DNA of 64,000 nucleotides from Halobacteriovorax sp. (lineage in GTDB: Bacteria > Bdellovibrionota > Bacteriovoracia > Bacteriovoracales > Bacteriovoracaceae). Of the stretch, positions 27,009 to 35,611 are shown piece after piece. Position 1 is the first letter of the stretch. The number at the start of each line of letters is the position of its first letter. The stretch lies in the NCBI GenBank assembly GCA_002720865.1, contig PBIO01000011.1, positions 309,726 to 373,725 of the forward strand, written 5' to 3'. A program made the translations under genes and the position numbers. Under the pieces are notes generated by a model that saw only the letters and a program-made list of their open reading frames with translations, searched no databases and was not told the DNA's origin.

Positions 27009-27530
27009 TTAGCTCCAGTATCCAAAAAGAACTGACCAGTAAACCCATCCCCATGGTCCAAAGATGAAGAAAAATGGCGCTGTTATATAAGAAACGATAA
27101 CAACTAAAACACGTCCTAGTCCTTTATGCTTTTTCTTAAGATTCTTTTCAACTTTCTTAGCTTCTTTTTTAAAGGCTTTGATTGATCCAGCGTCTTCTAG
27201 CTTTTCTTTAACATTTGAAACAAGAAAGTTCTTAGCTTTATCAGAAAAAAGAAGTTCGACATTAGTTCTAATATCGTTATCAATAGAAATTCCCGTTGTT
27301 TCAACAATTGGAGAATCAGCGAAAATAGCTTCTAATAAGACATCTCCATATTTTTCCAATAGCTCTTCATCAGTTGCAGAAGCTAGTTCTTCTTGAACCT
27401 CTAACTGAGTCTCTTCAAGACCTTTTTCGATCTTCTCAATAAAAGCAGCTTCCTTACCTTGTAAGGCAAAAGCGTTTGAGCTCAATAAAAGGAAAAAACT
27501 TAATACAGATACTTTAATCATATTTTTCAT
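27009..27530 (-). CDS. Secreted small protein with hydrophobic C-terminus, unknown function
   Basis: 173 residues from the ATG at 27530, right after GGAGAGAGAC. Signal peptide ends NAFA. The middle is a Lys/Glu-rich helical domain; the last 35 residues (RVLVVIVSYITAPFFFIFG then GWVYWSVLFGYW) are strongly hydrophobic and aromatic, probably a membrane anchor. No family recognised. The stop is followed after one codon by the ATT start of the GDPD gene in the same reading frame, so the two form a tightly coupled pair. Confidence 0.7.
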   Translation of the reverse strand: MKNMIKVSVLSFFLLLSSNAFALQGKEAAFIEKIEKGLEETQLEVQEELASATDEELLEKYGDVLLEAIFADSPIVETTGISIDNDIRTNVELLFSDKAKNFLVSNVKEKLEDAGSIKAFKKEAKKVEKNLKKKHKGLGRVLVVIVSYITAPFFFIFGPWGWVYWSVLFGYWS

Positions 27531-27659
27531 GTCTCTCTCCAAAGTGACGTTTTTTGTTCGAGAGGTTTGTATCAGAAACTAAGATGTGGTTCTACCCAAT
27601 GCGTTGTCATTTACAGGGTAAATCTGTCAAAAAAGTTCATAAGTTGTTGAATTTAAGGT

Positions 27660-28259
27660 TTAGAACTTTTTAAGAAGTTCAGCTTTTTTCTGATTTTCAA
27701 TCATCTTTCGCATTTTCAAGCGCATATAAATAAGCTCAAAAACGAAGAAGATAGCAAAACAGATATAGAATCCGGCCGTTTTAAAGAATACCCATCGATC
27801 CGTGGACCAATAAAAGGCCACAAAGCCCATAAAGATTCCATAGATAAAGAAGAAAAGTGATGAATGGAATTCAAGACTCCTGATAACAAATGATGGAGGT
27901 CTTCTATCTTCATCCATCATTGAAAGCATCATCTCCTCCATCATTCCAGTACCTCGCCAAAGCTTAAAAATGAGGAAGCCTCCCATAATCACCCCTGTAA
28001 AAAAGGGTTGCAGCTTAAACCAGATTCCTTCATCTCCTAATAAGGAGAGCCCCCCTAACATGGCAATGAGAATAAAATTAAATTTTGAAATTCCGTGGAC
28101 ATGCTTTGTGAAATATTTTTCAAAACAAATTTCAAGAGTCGCGAGGATTAGGCCGCCAGTAACTGCTATTCGAATGGGATAATTTTCTTCTAAATACCAA
28201 TAAGCAATGGCCGGAAGAAAAGAAATAAGAAAGAAATTCTTCGAAAGTTTTTTATCCAC
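27660..28259 (-). CDS. YciB/IspZ-like inner membrane protein
   Basis: 199 residues, GTG start. Five or six hydrophobic helices. The pattern GGLSLLGDEGIWFKLQPFF and later FYWSTDRWVFFKTAGF match the YciB (IspZ, intracellular septation protein A) family, where the equivalents are GGLTL...KWKP and FSQETWVNFKVFG. YciB helps keep the envelope intact and interacts with division and elongation proteins. Slightly longer than the usual 180 residues, with a Met-rich loop (MMEEMMLSMMDED) in the middle. It lies just downstream of the WYL gene, with a 17-nt gap. Confidence 0.75.
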   Translation of the reverse strand: MDKKLSKNFFLISFLPAIAYWYLEENYPIRIAVTGGLILATLEICFEKYFTKHVHGISKFNFILIAMLGGLSLLGDEGIWFKLQPFFTGVIMGGFLIFKLWRGTGMMEEMMLSMMDEDRRPPSFVIRSLEFHSSLFFFIYGIFMGFVAFYWSTDRWVFFKTAGFYICFAIFFVFELIYMRLKMRKMIENQKKAELLKKF

Positions 28260-28276
28260 AATTTAGTTGTACGGAC

Positions 28277-29266
28277 TTAACCGGCCTTTTTCAATTTCTT
28301 TTGTGCCAAATCCTTAAGCTTAATTTCTTGATATTTCTCAAATTCACTTCTAATCCCCACTGGGTCTAGAATCTCAACTTTTGATCCCATACTCATCAAC
28401 CAATCATAAAGTTCACTAGAGACTTCCACAGAAGCAGCCCAGATGAAGTCACCTTCAGCATTGGCCGTCATATAGGGATGTCCCATAAACTGGTAGGCAG
28501 GATTTAAGTTTACAGGTTGGTCTTGATCTATTTTAAGAACTAATCGCTCTTCTCTTCCTGATACCGCTCTAATGGCCATGATAAATTCATCAACCTCAAA
28601 GCGAGTATAGTTTGGAATATAATCATTTATAGAATTTAATTTAATTTTAGTAATTTCATCCATTGTATAGGAGATTAAACAGCGATCGATAGTCTCTTCT
28701 CCAATAATGGTAAGCTCCCCTTCAAGCATAATGAGTTTATGAGGGTAAACTTCAAAAACCTTATTATCAATATGCAACAAGAGTAGAGCTCCTGTTTTAA
28801 AAGACTCTTCAATATGGGCCACATACTTTTGATGGATATCAGGTAGGCTTTCTTTAAAATTAAACATTAAATCAGGATCTATCTCATCTGTGTTAATCCC
28901 GTAGCCAGGGTACCTGGCACTAACTTCAGCAAATTTTTTCTGAAGAGATTTATGAAAATCAAATCTTTCATATTCCTTCATGAGGGGAAAATGAGCTTGG
29001 AGCGCAATCCAATCAGAGAAGCTTAGGTCAAACTGAATCCTCTCGTTCCTCTTGTTAGGAAGGAGAAACTTTTCACCTTGAATTTCCTCTATTTGAACTT
29101 GGAAGTTATAGTTAGCTAGGAATTGCAAAACATCGTAAACCATCTCGCAGTTAAAATCTTCCGTAGCAAATTCACTTAAAAAACATTCTAAACTGACCAT
29201 CTCATCGAGCTCATCTATCCTCTTTAGGATGCTCCAGAAATGATTATTAAAAATAGGCGAATCCAT
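28277..29266 (-). CDS. WYL-domain regulator-like protein
   Basis: 329 residues. Residues about 170-250 form a WYL-type domain (VYPHKLIMLEGELTIIGEE...ISYTMDEITKIKL), and the C-terminus (DWLMSMGSKVEILDPVGIR) is the WCX extension that normally follows it. WYL domains bind nucleic acid or nucleotide ligands and regulate transcription, including of defence and DNA-repair genes. The N-terminal 160 residues lack an obvious winged helix; helical HTH-like segments may be present. A hairpin abuts its ribosome site. Cotranscribed with the YciB-like gene. Confidence 0.75.
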   Translation of the reverse strand: MDSPIFNNHFWSILKRIDELDEMVSLECFLSEFATEDFNCEMVYDVLQFLANYNFQVQIEEIQGEKFLLPNKRNERIQFDLSFSDWIALQAHFPLMKEYERFDFHKSLQKKFAEVSARYPGYGINTDEIDPDLMFNFKESLPDIHQKYVAHIEESFKTGALLLLHIDNKVFEVYPHKLIMLEGELTIIGEETIDRCLISYTMDEITKIKLNSINDYIPNYTRFEVDEFIMAIRAVSGREERLVLKIDQDQPVNLNPAYQFMGHPYMTANAEGDFIWAASVEVSSELYDWLMSMGSKVEILDPVGIRSEFEKYQEIKLKDLAQKKLKKAG

Positions 29267-29278
29267 TAAAATCCTTTA

Positions 29279-29307
29279 GGTGCCAGCAAAATTAGGTATT
29301 TAGCACC
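29279..29307 (-). promoter_or_regulatory. Inverted repeat next to the WYL gene ribosome site
   Basis: GGTGC-N19-GCACC ends directly before AAAGGAT, the Shine-Dalgarno of the gene starting at 29266. It could be an autoregulatory operator or a 5' UTR hairpin. Short arms make this tentative. Confidence 0.35.
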
Positions 29308-29388
29308 ATAATTAACACACTAAACTTGTCGGGTATTGGGCGTTTTTACTTTAATGATTTTTTAACCTCGCACCCCTATAATTAAGGT

Positions 29389-29883
29389 ATGTTTTTGAAA
29401 TCACTAATAAAAAACCCCATTTTGATCATCGGTATTCTCCTTATGAGTATCTTTCTCATGAATACCTTTATGGATGGAGGTCTTTGGAATAAGGATCGCC
29501 TAAACCCTACTTCATGTAGGGCGGTTTTAGTTAAACTTAATAAGCATGTTCCTGGTGGCTGGACCACCAGCTGTGATGGCAATAATCTTAACCTCGCTAT
29601 TGGATACACTCCTAAAGAAAAAGAGAAAACAGATTTAGATACCGCTCGAAAAATTGTTTATCGAGAGCTGGCCAATAGCTTTGTGTATATGGCCCAAAAC
29701 TCTCCTAATGATAACCTTGAAAGAACTGATTGGGTTAGTATCCGCTTTGTTCACCCAACACTTGAGGTTGGGGCTCTTACTGAAGGAAAATTTGCTGCGA
29801 AGTTTGCTACGATTAAAAATAAGGAAATGTTAATGAAGCACTTACAAGCAACTGTTAAGGTCAAAGAACTTATCAAAGAGTAA
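29389..29883 (+). CDS. Membrane-anchored periplasmic protein, unknown function
   Basis: 164 residues. One N-terminal membrane helix (PILIIGILLMSIFLMNTFM) acts as signal anchor. Two Cys (SCRAV and TSCDG) in the exported domain may pair. The rest is mixed alpha/beta with no recognised domain. It is divergent from the WYL gene (122 bp) and overlaps the convergent rluA-family gene by 42 bp. Confidence 0.7.
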   Translation: MFLKSLIKNPILIIGILLMSIFLMNTFMDGGLWNKDRLNPTSCRAVLVKLNKHVPGGWTTSCDGNNLNLAIGYTPKEKEKTDLDTARKIVYRELANSFVYMAQNSPNDNLERTDWVSIRFVHPTLEVGALTEGKFAAKFATIKNKEMLMKHLQATVKVKELIKE

Positions 29884-30693
29884 GGGACTTCCGTCATAAA
29901 AAACGATTCTTTTTCCCTCCCAATCAAAAGCATATTTAAGTGCATGTAAGAAAAGTCTATCTTCTTCGAGCCCACCATAAAGGGAATCACCTATAATAGG
30001 ATAGCCCATAAAGGAAAGTTGGGCCCTAATCTGATGCCTAACTCCAGTTTCTAAAACTATTTGCAACAAAGAGTTTCCAGAGTTTTCATCATACCAAGAT
30101 TTGATAACTGAAAGCCTTGCTTCGATACCCGTTTCATCTTCTTTTTGAATCGATCCTTTTTCACCTGAACTCTTAAGGAAGTGAGTCTTTTCTCCTAGAT
30201 CTTCAAACTTCCCCCTAACCGCCGCCAAATAAATCTTCTCTTTTGCCAGGGCATGAAAGTTATCCCTTAGCTCATTATAGGTTGCCTCTCTTTTAGCAAG
30301 TACAAGCACTCCAGAGGTTTCCTGGTCGAGCCTGTAGAGAAGACCTCCCTCAGCTCCTCCAAAGTCATTTGCTTTTCCAATACTCCGAACAAAGTTCAGG
30401 ACCGTATCAGTTTCAGCAAAGCTTTGGGGGTGACCATGAATGCCCGCAGGTTTAGATAGAGCCAAAAAATCATCATTTTGGCTAAGGACTTCAATAGCTG
30501 GGCCGGAGTAAACGGGATTTACTTCACCATTTCTTAGCAGAGTACAAGGAAGTTCTATTTCCTTTTTACCTCTTATAGAAAGGCCCTTTTTCATCCCGCT
30601 TTTTTTATATTGGCTTTTTGATAAACCTAAATGAACGAGGAAGTCTTCGTACAAGTCCTCCACATCATTTAGTAGTGATAATTTAATTTTCAT
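29842..30693 (-). CDS. RluA-family pseudouridine synthase
   Basis: 283 residues. Catalytic motif YRLDQETSGVLVLAK with the essential Asp (family H/Y-R-L-D-x-x-T-S-G), plus FLALSKPAGIHGHP at the start of the domain and TGVRHQIRAQLSFMGYPIIGD near the end. Isomerises uridine in rRNA or tRNA; target not readable. The first 65 residues are a possible S4-like or targeting segment. It lies 3 nt after motB and probably shares the mot transcript. Confidence 0.9.
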   Translation of the reverse strand: MKIKLSLLNDVEDLYEDFLVHLGLSKSQYKKSGMKKGLSIRGKKEIELPCTLLRNGEVNPVYSGPAIEVLSQNDDFLALSKPAGIHGHPQSFAETDTVLNFVRSIGKANDFGGAEGGLLYRLDQETSGVLVLAKREATYNELRDNFHALAKEKIYLAAVRGKFEDLGEKTHFLKSSGEKGSIQKEDETGIEARLSVIKSWYDENSGNSLLQIVLETGVRHQIRAQLSFMGYPIIGDSLYGGLEEDRLFLHALKYAFDWEGKRIVFYDGSPLLFDKFFDLNSCL

Positions 30694-30696
30694 TAA

Positions 30697-31521
30697 TTAT
30701 TGAGAGTCGACCTTATGCCCTTCAGCACTCAGGTCAGTTTTTCTAATAATAAAGTCTACACGCCTTTGTTTACTGTCAAAATCACCTTCGACATTCCCCT
30801 TAACCTTATCCGGTCTAGTGTCTCCATAAAAGACAGTCGTGATTTTATCAGGTCTCACACCTCTTTTAATCAGGCTTCTAGAAACTGAGGTTGCTCTAGC
30901 TGCACTAAGCTCAAAGGCATCTTTTCCTCCACCTTCTTCACCTCTACTAGCATGACCTTGAACAAAAACCGTCCAGTCTTTATTACTTAGAAGCTTAACC
31001 ATTTTGTCGTAAACCTCAACTGAGATTTTTGATGGTACGATACTTCCCTTTTTGAAGAATATTTTATCTTTTACTCTGACTTTAATACCTTCAGGAACTT
31101 CATAGATATCAGCCTCTTCAGCTAGGTTGAACTCTTGAAGATCATTTCTCATCTGACCTAAATCTTCGTCAGACTCTCTATTGATTTCATGCTTATCAAG
31201 AATTCCTTCCATGGTGAGGAAGTCAATTGGAAATGGTTTAATAGGCTCCTGACTTTCAAGCATAGTGGGTGAATTATCTGGAGACTTTCCTTTTTGGATT
31301 ACTTCTCCATGCTTTAGAACATTACCTCCAAAAGCATTTCGAATCGAACCAAGGGCAGCTTCATACTTTGCAGACTCAGTCTTTGCAAAAGAAAGAAGCA
31401 AAACAAAGAATGTCAGCAGTAGTGTAACTAGGTCAGAAAACGTTGCCATCCAGCCAGGAAGTCCTGGTTCACATTCGGGGCATTTTGTTTCTGGGCACTC
31501 TGCTGGTGCGTCATCGGCCAT
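30697..31521 (-). CDS. motB: Flagellar stator protein MotB
   Basis: 274 residues. A short cytoplasmic N-terminus with three Cys (AECPETKCPECEPG) leads to one membrane helix containing the proton-accepting Asp30 (GWMATFSDLVTLLLTFFVLL), then a plug/linker and a C-terminal OmpA-like peptidoglycan-binding domain (VFVQGHASRGEEGG..., LSAARATSVSRSLIKRGV). It anchors the stator and couples ion flow to rotation. Cotranscribed with motA (8-nt gap). The Cys-rich N-terminus is unlike E. coli MotB and could bind a metal. Confidence 0.93.
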   Translation of the reverse strand: MADDAPAECPETKCPECEPGLPGWMATFSDLVTLLLTFFVLLLSFAKTESAKYEAALGSIRNAFGGNVLKHGEVIQKGKSPDNSPTMLESQEPIKPFPIDFLTMEGILDKHEINRESDEDLGQMRNDLQEFNLAEEADIYEVPEGIKVRVKDKIFFKKGSIVPSKISVEVYDKMVKLLSNKDWTVFVQGHASRGEEGGGKDAFELSAARATSVSRSLIKRGVRPDKITTVFYGDTRPDKVKGNVEGDFDSKQRRVDFIIRKTDLSAEGHKVDSQ

Positions 31522-31529
31522 AAGTTATC

Positions 31530-32303
31530 CTATTCCTCTTCTCCACCGCCGCCTTCAACTTCACGTTCAGCCGGAGGTAAGAATGCAATAAGTTTTTCTT
31601 TAATAAGTCGTGGGTTTTCTCCTGCAACAATACCGAGAGTTCCTGCGATAATAATTGTCATTTTAGTCATTTCCATTTTTGATCTTTGCCCAAGTTTATT
31701 CTTCATGGGGTTTGCAAAAACGTTGGCAATTACAGCACCATAAAATGTCGTCAAGAGGGCAACGGCCATGGCAGGACCAATGGCGGACTGATCTGATAAG
31801 TTCCCAAGCATGATAACTAGACCAATTAGGGTACCAATCATTCCCATGGCAGGACCATCGGCGGCTAATCCGTCGAACACATCAATTCCAACTTTATGTC
31901 TTTCTTCCATTGCATCAATTTCTAATTGTAAAATCGCGCTAATAACTTCAGGCGGTCTATTATCCGCTGCCAAAGTCATAGCCTTCTTTAAAAAAGGATC
32001 TTCAATTGGAACTTTCTCAAGAGCAAATACAGATTCTCTTCTTGCCGTTTCAGCGAGCTCACTAATTTGATCTATTGTTCCTTTGGGATCTGCTGGTGTG
32101 AAGAACACAGTCTTCATTGCGAATACAGTTAGTTTTTTTACCACTTCAATTGGCCACTTTGTAAACGTAGTTCCGATACAACCGAGACCAACAACAATTA
32201 CTGAAGGTACATCGATAAAAGCACCAACGTCACCACCGGCCAAAATTGCGCCAATTACGGCACCCATTGAAAGAACGAGGCCAATAATAGTTGCGATATC
32301 CAT
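31530..32303 (-). CDS. motA: Flagellar stator protein MotA
   Basis: 257 residues with four membrane helices: two near the N-terminus (IATIIGLVLSMGAVIGAILAG) and two late (GPAMGMIGTLIGLVIMLGNL and GPAMAVALLTTFYGAVIANV), with the conserved prolines and cytoplasmic charged loop of MotA/PomA. MotA5B2 forms the ion-driven stator. The short, four-helix type is closer to the PomA/MotA of many Gram-negatives. AAGGA lies before the ATG, and a sigma-28-like promoter is about 36 nt upstream. Confidence 0.93.
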   Translation of the reverse strand: MDIATIIGLVLSMGAVIGAILAGGDVGAFIDVPSVIVVGLGCIGTTFTKWPIEVVKKLTVFAMKTVFFTPADPKGTIDQISELAETARRESVFALEKVPIEDPFLKKAMTLAADNRPPEVISAILQLEIDAMEERHKVGIDVFDGLAADGPAMGMIGTLIGLVIMLGNLSDQSAIGPAMAVALLTTFYGAVIANVFANPMKNKLGQRSKMEMTKMTIIIAGTLGIVAGENPRLIKEKLIAFLPPAEREVEGGGGEEE

Positions 32304-32338
32304 AAGTCCATCCTTGGGAGTTTTATGATTTCATAAAC

Positions 32339-32366
32339 TTATCGCCATAAAACTTTAAGGACTTTA
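32339..32366 (-). promoter_or_regulatory. Sigma-28 (FliA)-like promoter for motAB
   Basis: On the minus strand TAAAGTCC-N12-GGCGATAA closely follows the FliA consensus TAAAGTTT-N11-GCCGATAA (6/8 and 7/8 matches, spacing one longer). It ends 36 nt before the motA ATG, a normal 5' UTR length. The remainder of the 218-bp gap up to 32522 should hold the divergent DUF1223 promoter; nothing certain seen there. Confidence 0.65.
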
Positions 32367-32521
32367 GTCTAACCGCCTGTTAATACTTGAATACCATAAA
32401 CAGTTTAATCCACTATTCAAATCCCCCACTACATGGGCTTTTAGAATTACCTCGCACAAAACATTATAAGAAATTTTTGCCACCCCCTATAACAAAACTA
32501 TGTTTTAATACACTAATCTCT

Positions 32522-33283
32522 ATGAATGCGAATCGAATCATCATTAGTTTTCTATTTCTCACCTTGCTAGGTTTAATATTAAATCAAAAGGGTTTCTTTA
32601 TTCCGGAACCAGTCATGGCCGCTGAGTGTAAAAAAGAAATCTTAAAAAGTTCTAAATATAGAACTCATCTCATTGAGCTCTATACTTCTGAAGGATGTAG
32701 CTCCTGTCCTCCGGCTGAGAAATGGATTGCCTCCCTAAGGAATAACCCAAACCTTGGAAAAAACTTTTTCCCCCTCGCCTTTCACGTGGAGTACTGGGAT
32801 TATATTGGCTGGAAAGATCGCTTTGCCAAAAAACAATTTTCAGACAGGCAGAGAAAGTATGCATCTCTTTGGAACTCTAAAAGTATTTACACTCCTGGAT
32901 TTGTAAAAAATGGTAAAGAATGGAGAAGCTTTCCAATCAGAAAGATTCCCTCTCCCTCCACCGAAGTTGTAGGAGCATTGAAGGCCACACCTACAGGAAA
33001 AAGATCCTATAAAATAAGTTTTGAAGGTGAAGCCAAAAACCTAAACCTGAATTACAGCTTACTCGCCAATGGTATAACTAGTAAGGTGACCCGTGGAGAA
33101 AATAGAGGACGCAATTTGAAACAGTTTTTTGCCGTATTAAGCCACAATAAAAGGACCTTTAAAAACGGCATGACTGTCGAAATCCCTATCTCTCAAATCA
33201 CCTCTAAGGAGCAAATGGTGGCCTTCTGGCTGGATTCACCGAAAACCATGGAACCCTTACAAGTCGTTGGCGGCTGTTTCTAA
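32522..33283 (+). CDS. DUF1223 secreted thioredoxin-like protein
   Basis: 253 residues from the ATG at 32522, which puts the hydrophobic signal (IIISFLFLTLLGLIL) at the N-terminus; an in-frame ATG at 32387 adds 45 residues of non-coding character. The domain matches DUF1223: LIELYTSEGCSSCPPAEKWI with a CSSCPP redox-like motif, HVEYWDYIGWKDRF, and YTPGFVKNGKEWR. DUF1223 proteins have a thioredoxin-like fold and are exported; function unproven, likely thiol-related. First of two plus-strand secreted-protein genes. Confidence 0.85.
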   Translation: MNANRIIISFLFLTLLGLILNQKGFFIPEPVMAAECKKEILKSSKYRTHLIELYTSEGCSSCPPAEKWIASLRNNPNLGKNFFPLAFHVEYWDYIGWKDRFAKKQFSDRQRKYASLWNSKSIYTPGFVKNGKEWRSFPIRKIPSPSTEVVGALKATPTGKRSYKISFEGEAKNLNLNYSLLANGITSKVTRGENRGRNLKQFFAVLSHNKRTFKNGMTVEIPISQITSKEQMVAFWLDSPKTMEPLQVVGGCF

Positions 33284-33302
33284 GTTGTGGTAAATTCATT
33301 TC

Positions 33303-33752
33303 ATGAGAATAGTTTTAGTCTTTCTTCTTTTATCTAATTTCGCCTATGCGGATCAGCTTCAAGACTTCTGCCGTGAAAAAAAAGGAAAGCTCCTTAAAAA
33401 GTATAAATGCCCAAAAACAAAACTGACTTTAAGAATTAGAACCTGTGAGTTCGAAAATCAATATGGCGATACTCAATTTGTGAATGGCTGCTCAGGTCCT
33501 TCTGGTGGACATAAGGAAATCTTTTTTAAGGCCTGCGTCCAGCACGACCTTTGTTATCATCACGAGCCCTCTACCAATGGACAATCAAGAAAAGATTGTG
33601 ATCAACTCTTTTTAAATATTGCCACTAAAAGCTGTGAAACCGACGCCAAAAATAAACAAAAGTGTAAAAGATGGGCCAAAACAATGTACCGCGCCCTTCG
33701 AGTCATTGGCGGTCCCGCCTACCACTGCGCTGATCAGCCAAGTAATTACTAA
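33303..33752 (+). CDS. Secreted phospholipase A2-like protein
   Basis: 149 residues. Signal peptide (1-16, ends AYA). The mature part has ten or more Cys and the PLA2 active-site signature FKACVQHDLCYHH: His81-Asp82 within Cys-x2-HD-x-Cys, preceded by a Gly-rich, possibly Ca-binding NGCSGPSGG loop. A second Asp follows in KDCDQLFL, as in group XII/prokaryotic PLA2s. Such enzymes release fatty acids from the sn-2 position of phospholipids. For a bacterium that attacks other cells this could be a lytic factor; that use is inference. Starts 20 nt after the DUF1223 gene and abuts the convergent gene. Confidence 0.8.
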   Translation: MRIVLVFLLLSNFAYADQLQDFCREKKGKLLKKYKCPKTKLTLRIRTCEFENQYGDTQFVNGCSGPSGGHKEIFFKACVQHDLCYHHEPSTNGQSRKDCDQLFLNIATKSCETDAKNKQKCKRWAKTMYRALRVIGGPAYHCADQPSNY

Positions 33753-34130
33753 TCAACGGGTTGTTATTTCATAGAGCTTTCGAAAAAGCTTAGCTGCATT
33801 TTTTTTACTTTCAGTAGATTTACAATAAACTTTGCTATTCTTATTTAAACTTACGACAATCTTTATTCTTTTAGGGCATGCGTACTCAGTATTCTTTTTT
33901 GATAAAAGTTTAATCACATTTTTCCTGATTTGCTCAAAAAGAGGAGTGCTGATTCTCTTACTAATTTCATTGCCATTCTCATTCAAAACGACAAAAGAAG
34001 ATCCTTTATTTGAATAGATTTTGATTGCTTTATTTTTCTTATTATTTGGATAGGTATAACTCACCTTCATAGTGGCGAAAGCTTTAAACGAAACTAAAAA
34101 AGTGGAAATTAGGATTAAATTCCGGAACAT
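33753..34130 (-). CDS. Small secreted protein of unknown function
   Basis: 125 residues with a signal peptide (ends KAFA) and a basic beta-like mature domain (VSYTYPNNKKNKAIKIY...) with two Cys (YACPKR and VYCKST) that may pair. No family recognised. Its start overlaps the end of the upstream metallopeptidase gene by 16 bp, so it could be a partner or inhibitor of that protease; no direct evidence. Confidence 0.65.
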   Translation of the reverse strand: MFRNLILISTFLVSFKAFATMKVSYTYPNNKKNKAIKIYSNKGSSFVVLNENGNEISKRISTPLFEQIRKNVIKLLSKKNTEYACPKRIKIVVSLNKNSKVYCKSTESKKNAAKLFRKLYEITTR

Positions 34131-35491
34131 GTTTTCTTCTCAAGACCACTGCAATTAAAAGAAGCCCTTCCCTTCTCACTACTCATCAAAATTTTATTTA
34201 GCCTAATAAAAGCGTTTGGGTGGGAATTTTTTCGAGGGTTTCTATTGCATCCATCATGTCTTCTACTAATCTGTGAGCCTATTGAAAGTAATGCGTCTGC
34301 TTTAACTTGTGGACTTTCATTTTTTAGAATTCCACCGAGTACCTCAGAGGCCATGAAGTCTGAAAAGCCTTCATTAATTTGCTCCTGAACTCCATGTATA
34401 TAACCTTCCTTATGGCTGTGCCCACCTACGACACAGGAAGGAGCTCCGCTTAGGGCCTTATGACACTCTTTCCACTCAGAAGGATATAAAGCCTTACAGT
34501 ACCTTTCAACCTCTCCTTTTTCTGTGCAATTTAGTTCAGCCCCTTCACAAGAGCCATTCTCCGTTCCTCTTAAGCAATTTACTAATTTGGGATAAAAATC
34601 TTTGGCACTATATTTTTCTCTACCTCTTCCAACTTCTAGGGCACATGGATCTATACTATGAGAAAACTCATGGGCAATGATATGAATAAGCGCATGGGGA
34701 TTCATATAATCCATGTTTATTCCTAAACCTGAACAAATATGAATTTCATTTCCACCATACCCGTCTTCCTGATTAAAGACTCCATTACTAAGATTTCCAT
34801 TAGACGATCCATAGCAGTCGGAAAGCTCTTCATTATTAAAACGATCTTGATTTAAATGAATCCTCGTTCTTTTAATCTTCGCAGTCATTACTTTCTTTTG
34901 TTTGTCAGAAAGTCTTTGACTTCTTTCAATCATACTTAGGTATTCATTCTTTACAGCTTCGCCAATTTTAAAAAGCTTTTCCACTTTTTTATCTGTAAAA
35001 ATTTTTTCATTAAAAGAGTTATCTTTTTCCTTTTGGTCTAAAAATATTGTGTAGTCTCTACATTCTTCACCCGTAAGACTTAAAGCCTTACATTTTTCTC
35101 TTTTGCTCTTGGCGTTTAAATCTTTATCTCTTTTTTTCTCGAGTAAGCAAAACTTTTGCCTTACGTCTTCCTCGCTTATCATTACCTCATTATCGCCAGG
35201 GGTATAGCTACAATTTGAATCTAGAACTTTTCCTCCATAGCGACAAACAGACATGGCCGGATTTTCACAAAATGAGTCACCACCACTTGATCTAAACTGA
35301 CAAAAATCATTAAACGCTATTTCCTTTTCTACTTTGGAAGTCAGATTTCCCATATTTGTGGCCGCTTTTTTTAGTCGACACTTTAAAAGCGCTTCTCTTA
35401 AGGATTTTCCCGCAAGTGGCTGGTCACAAATCCCTGCCCAAGAGTCCGAGTAAAACAGTACTGTAAATAAAGTTATGATCACTACTTTCAC
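34115..35491 (-). CDS. Secreted zinc metallopeptidase-like protein (HEFSH)
   Basis: 458 residues. Signal peptide (ends SWA) and about 20 Cys. The motif HIIAHEFSHSIDP holds HExxH (His274, Glu275, His278), and NEGFSDFMASE about 100 residues later supplies the likely third zinc ligand Glu374 with Asp378, an arrangement like gluzincins of the M13 (neprilysin) type, whose motif is GHELTHGFD. The long N-terminal helical domain resembles the M13 lid only loosely. Predicted disulfide-rich extracellular protease. Followed by a coupled small secreted protein. Confidence 0.75.
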   Translation of the reverse strand: MKVVIITLFTVLFYSDSWAGICDQPLAGKSLREALLKCRLKKAATNMGNLTSKVEKEIAFNDFCQFRSSGGDSFCENPAMSVCRYGGKVLDSNCSYTPGDNEVMISEEDVRQKFCLLEKKRDKDLNAKSKREKCKALSLTGEECRDYTIFLDQKEKDNSFNEKIFTDKKVEKLFKIGEAVKNEYLSMIERSQRLSDKQKKVMTAKIKRTRIHLNQDRFNNEELSDCYGSSNGNLSNGVFNQEDGYGGNEIHICSGLGINMDYMNPHALIHIIAHEFSHSIDPCALEVGRGREKYSAKDFYPKLVNCLRGTENGSCEGAELNCTEKGEVERYCKALYPSEWKECHKALSGAPSCVVGGHSHKEGYIHGVQEQINEGFSDFMASEVLGGILKNESPQVKADALLSIGSQISRRHDGCNRNPRKNSHPNAFIRLNKILMSSEKGRASFNCSGLEKKTCSGI

Positions 35492-35552
35492 AACTTCATA
35501 ATACCAAATAACTGCACTTATATATTTAGGGAAAACTTATCTACTGAAATGG

Positions 35553-35608
35553 ACAAAAAAAGCCTCAGTCAGTGCAGAAAGATTTTTTCTGCACAACTGA
35601 GGACTTTA
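35553..35608 (-). terminator. Strong terminator of the PspA/flotillin operon
   Basis: On the minus strand CCTCAGTTGTGCAGAAA pairs almost perfectly with TTTCTGCACTGACTGAGG, followed by CTTTTTTT. A 16-18 bp stem, the longest terminator in the window, directly after the flotillin stop. Confidence 0.9.
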
Positions 35609-35611
35609 TTT

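Noticed and set aside
32387..32521. 45-residue N-terminal extension of the DUF1223 protein
   Set aside because: It would bury the signal peptide and cover probable promoter sequence.
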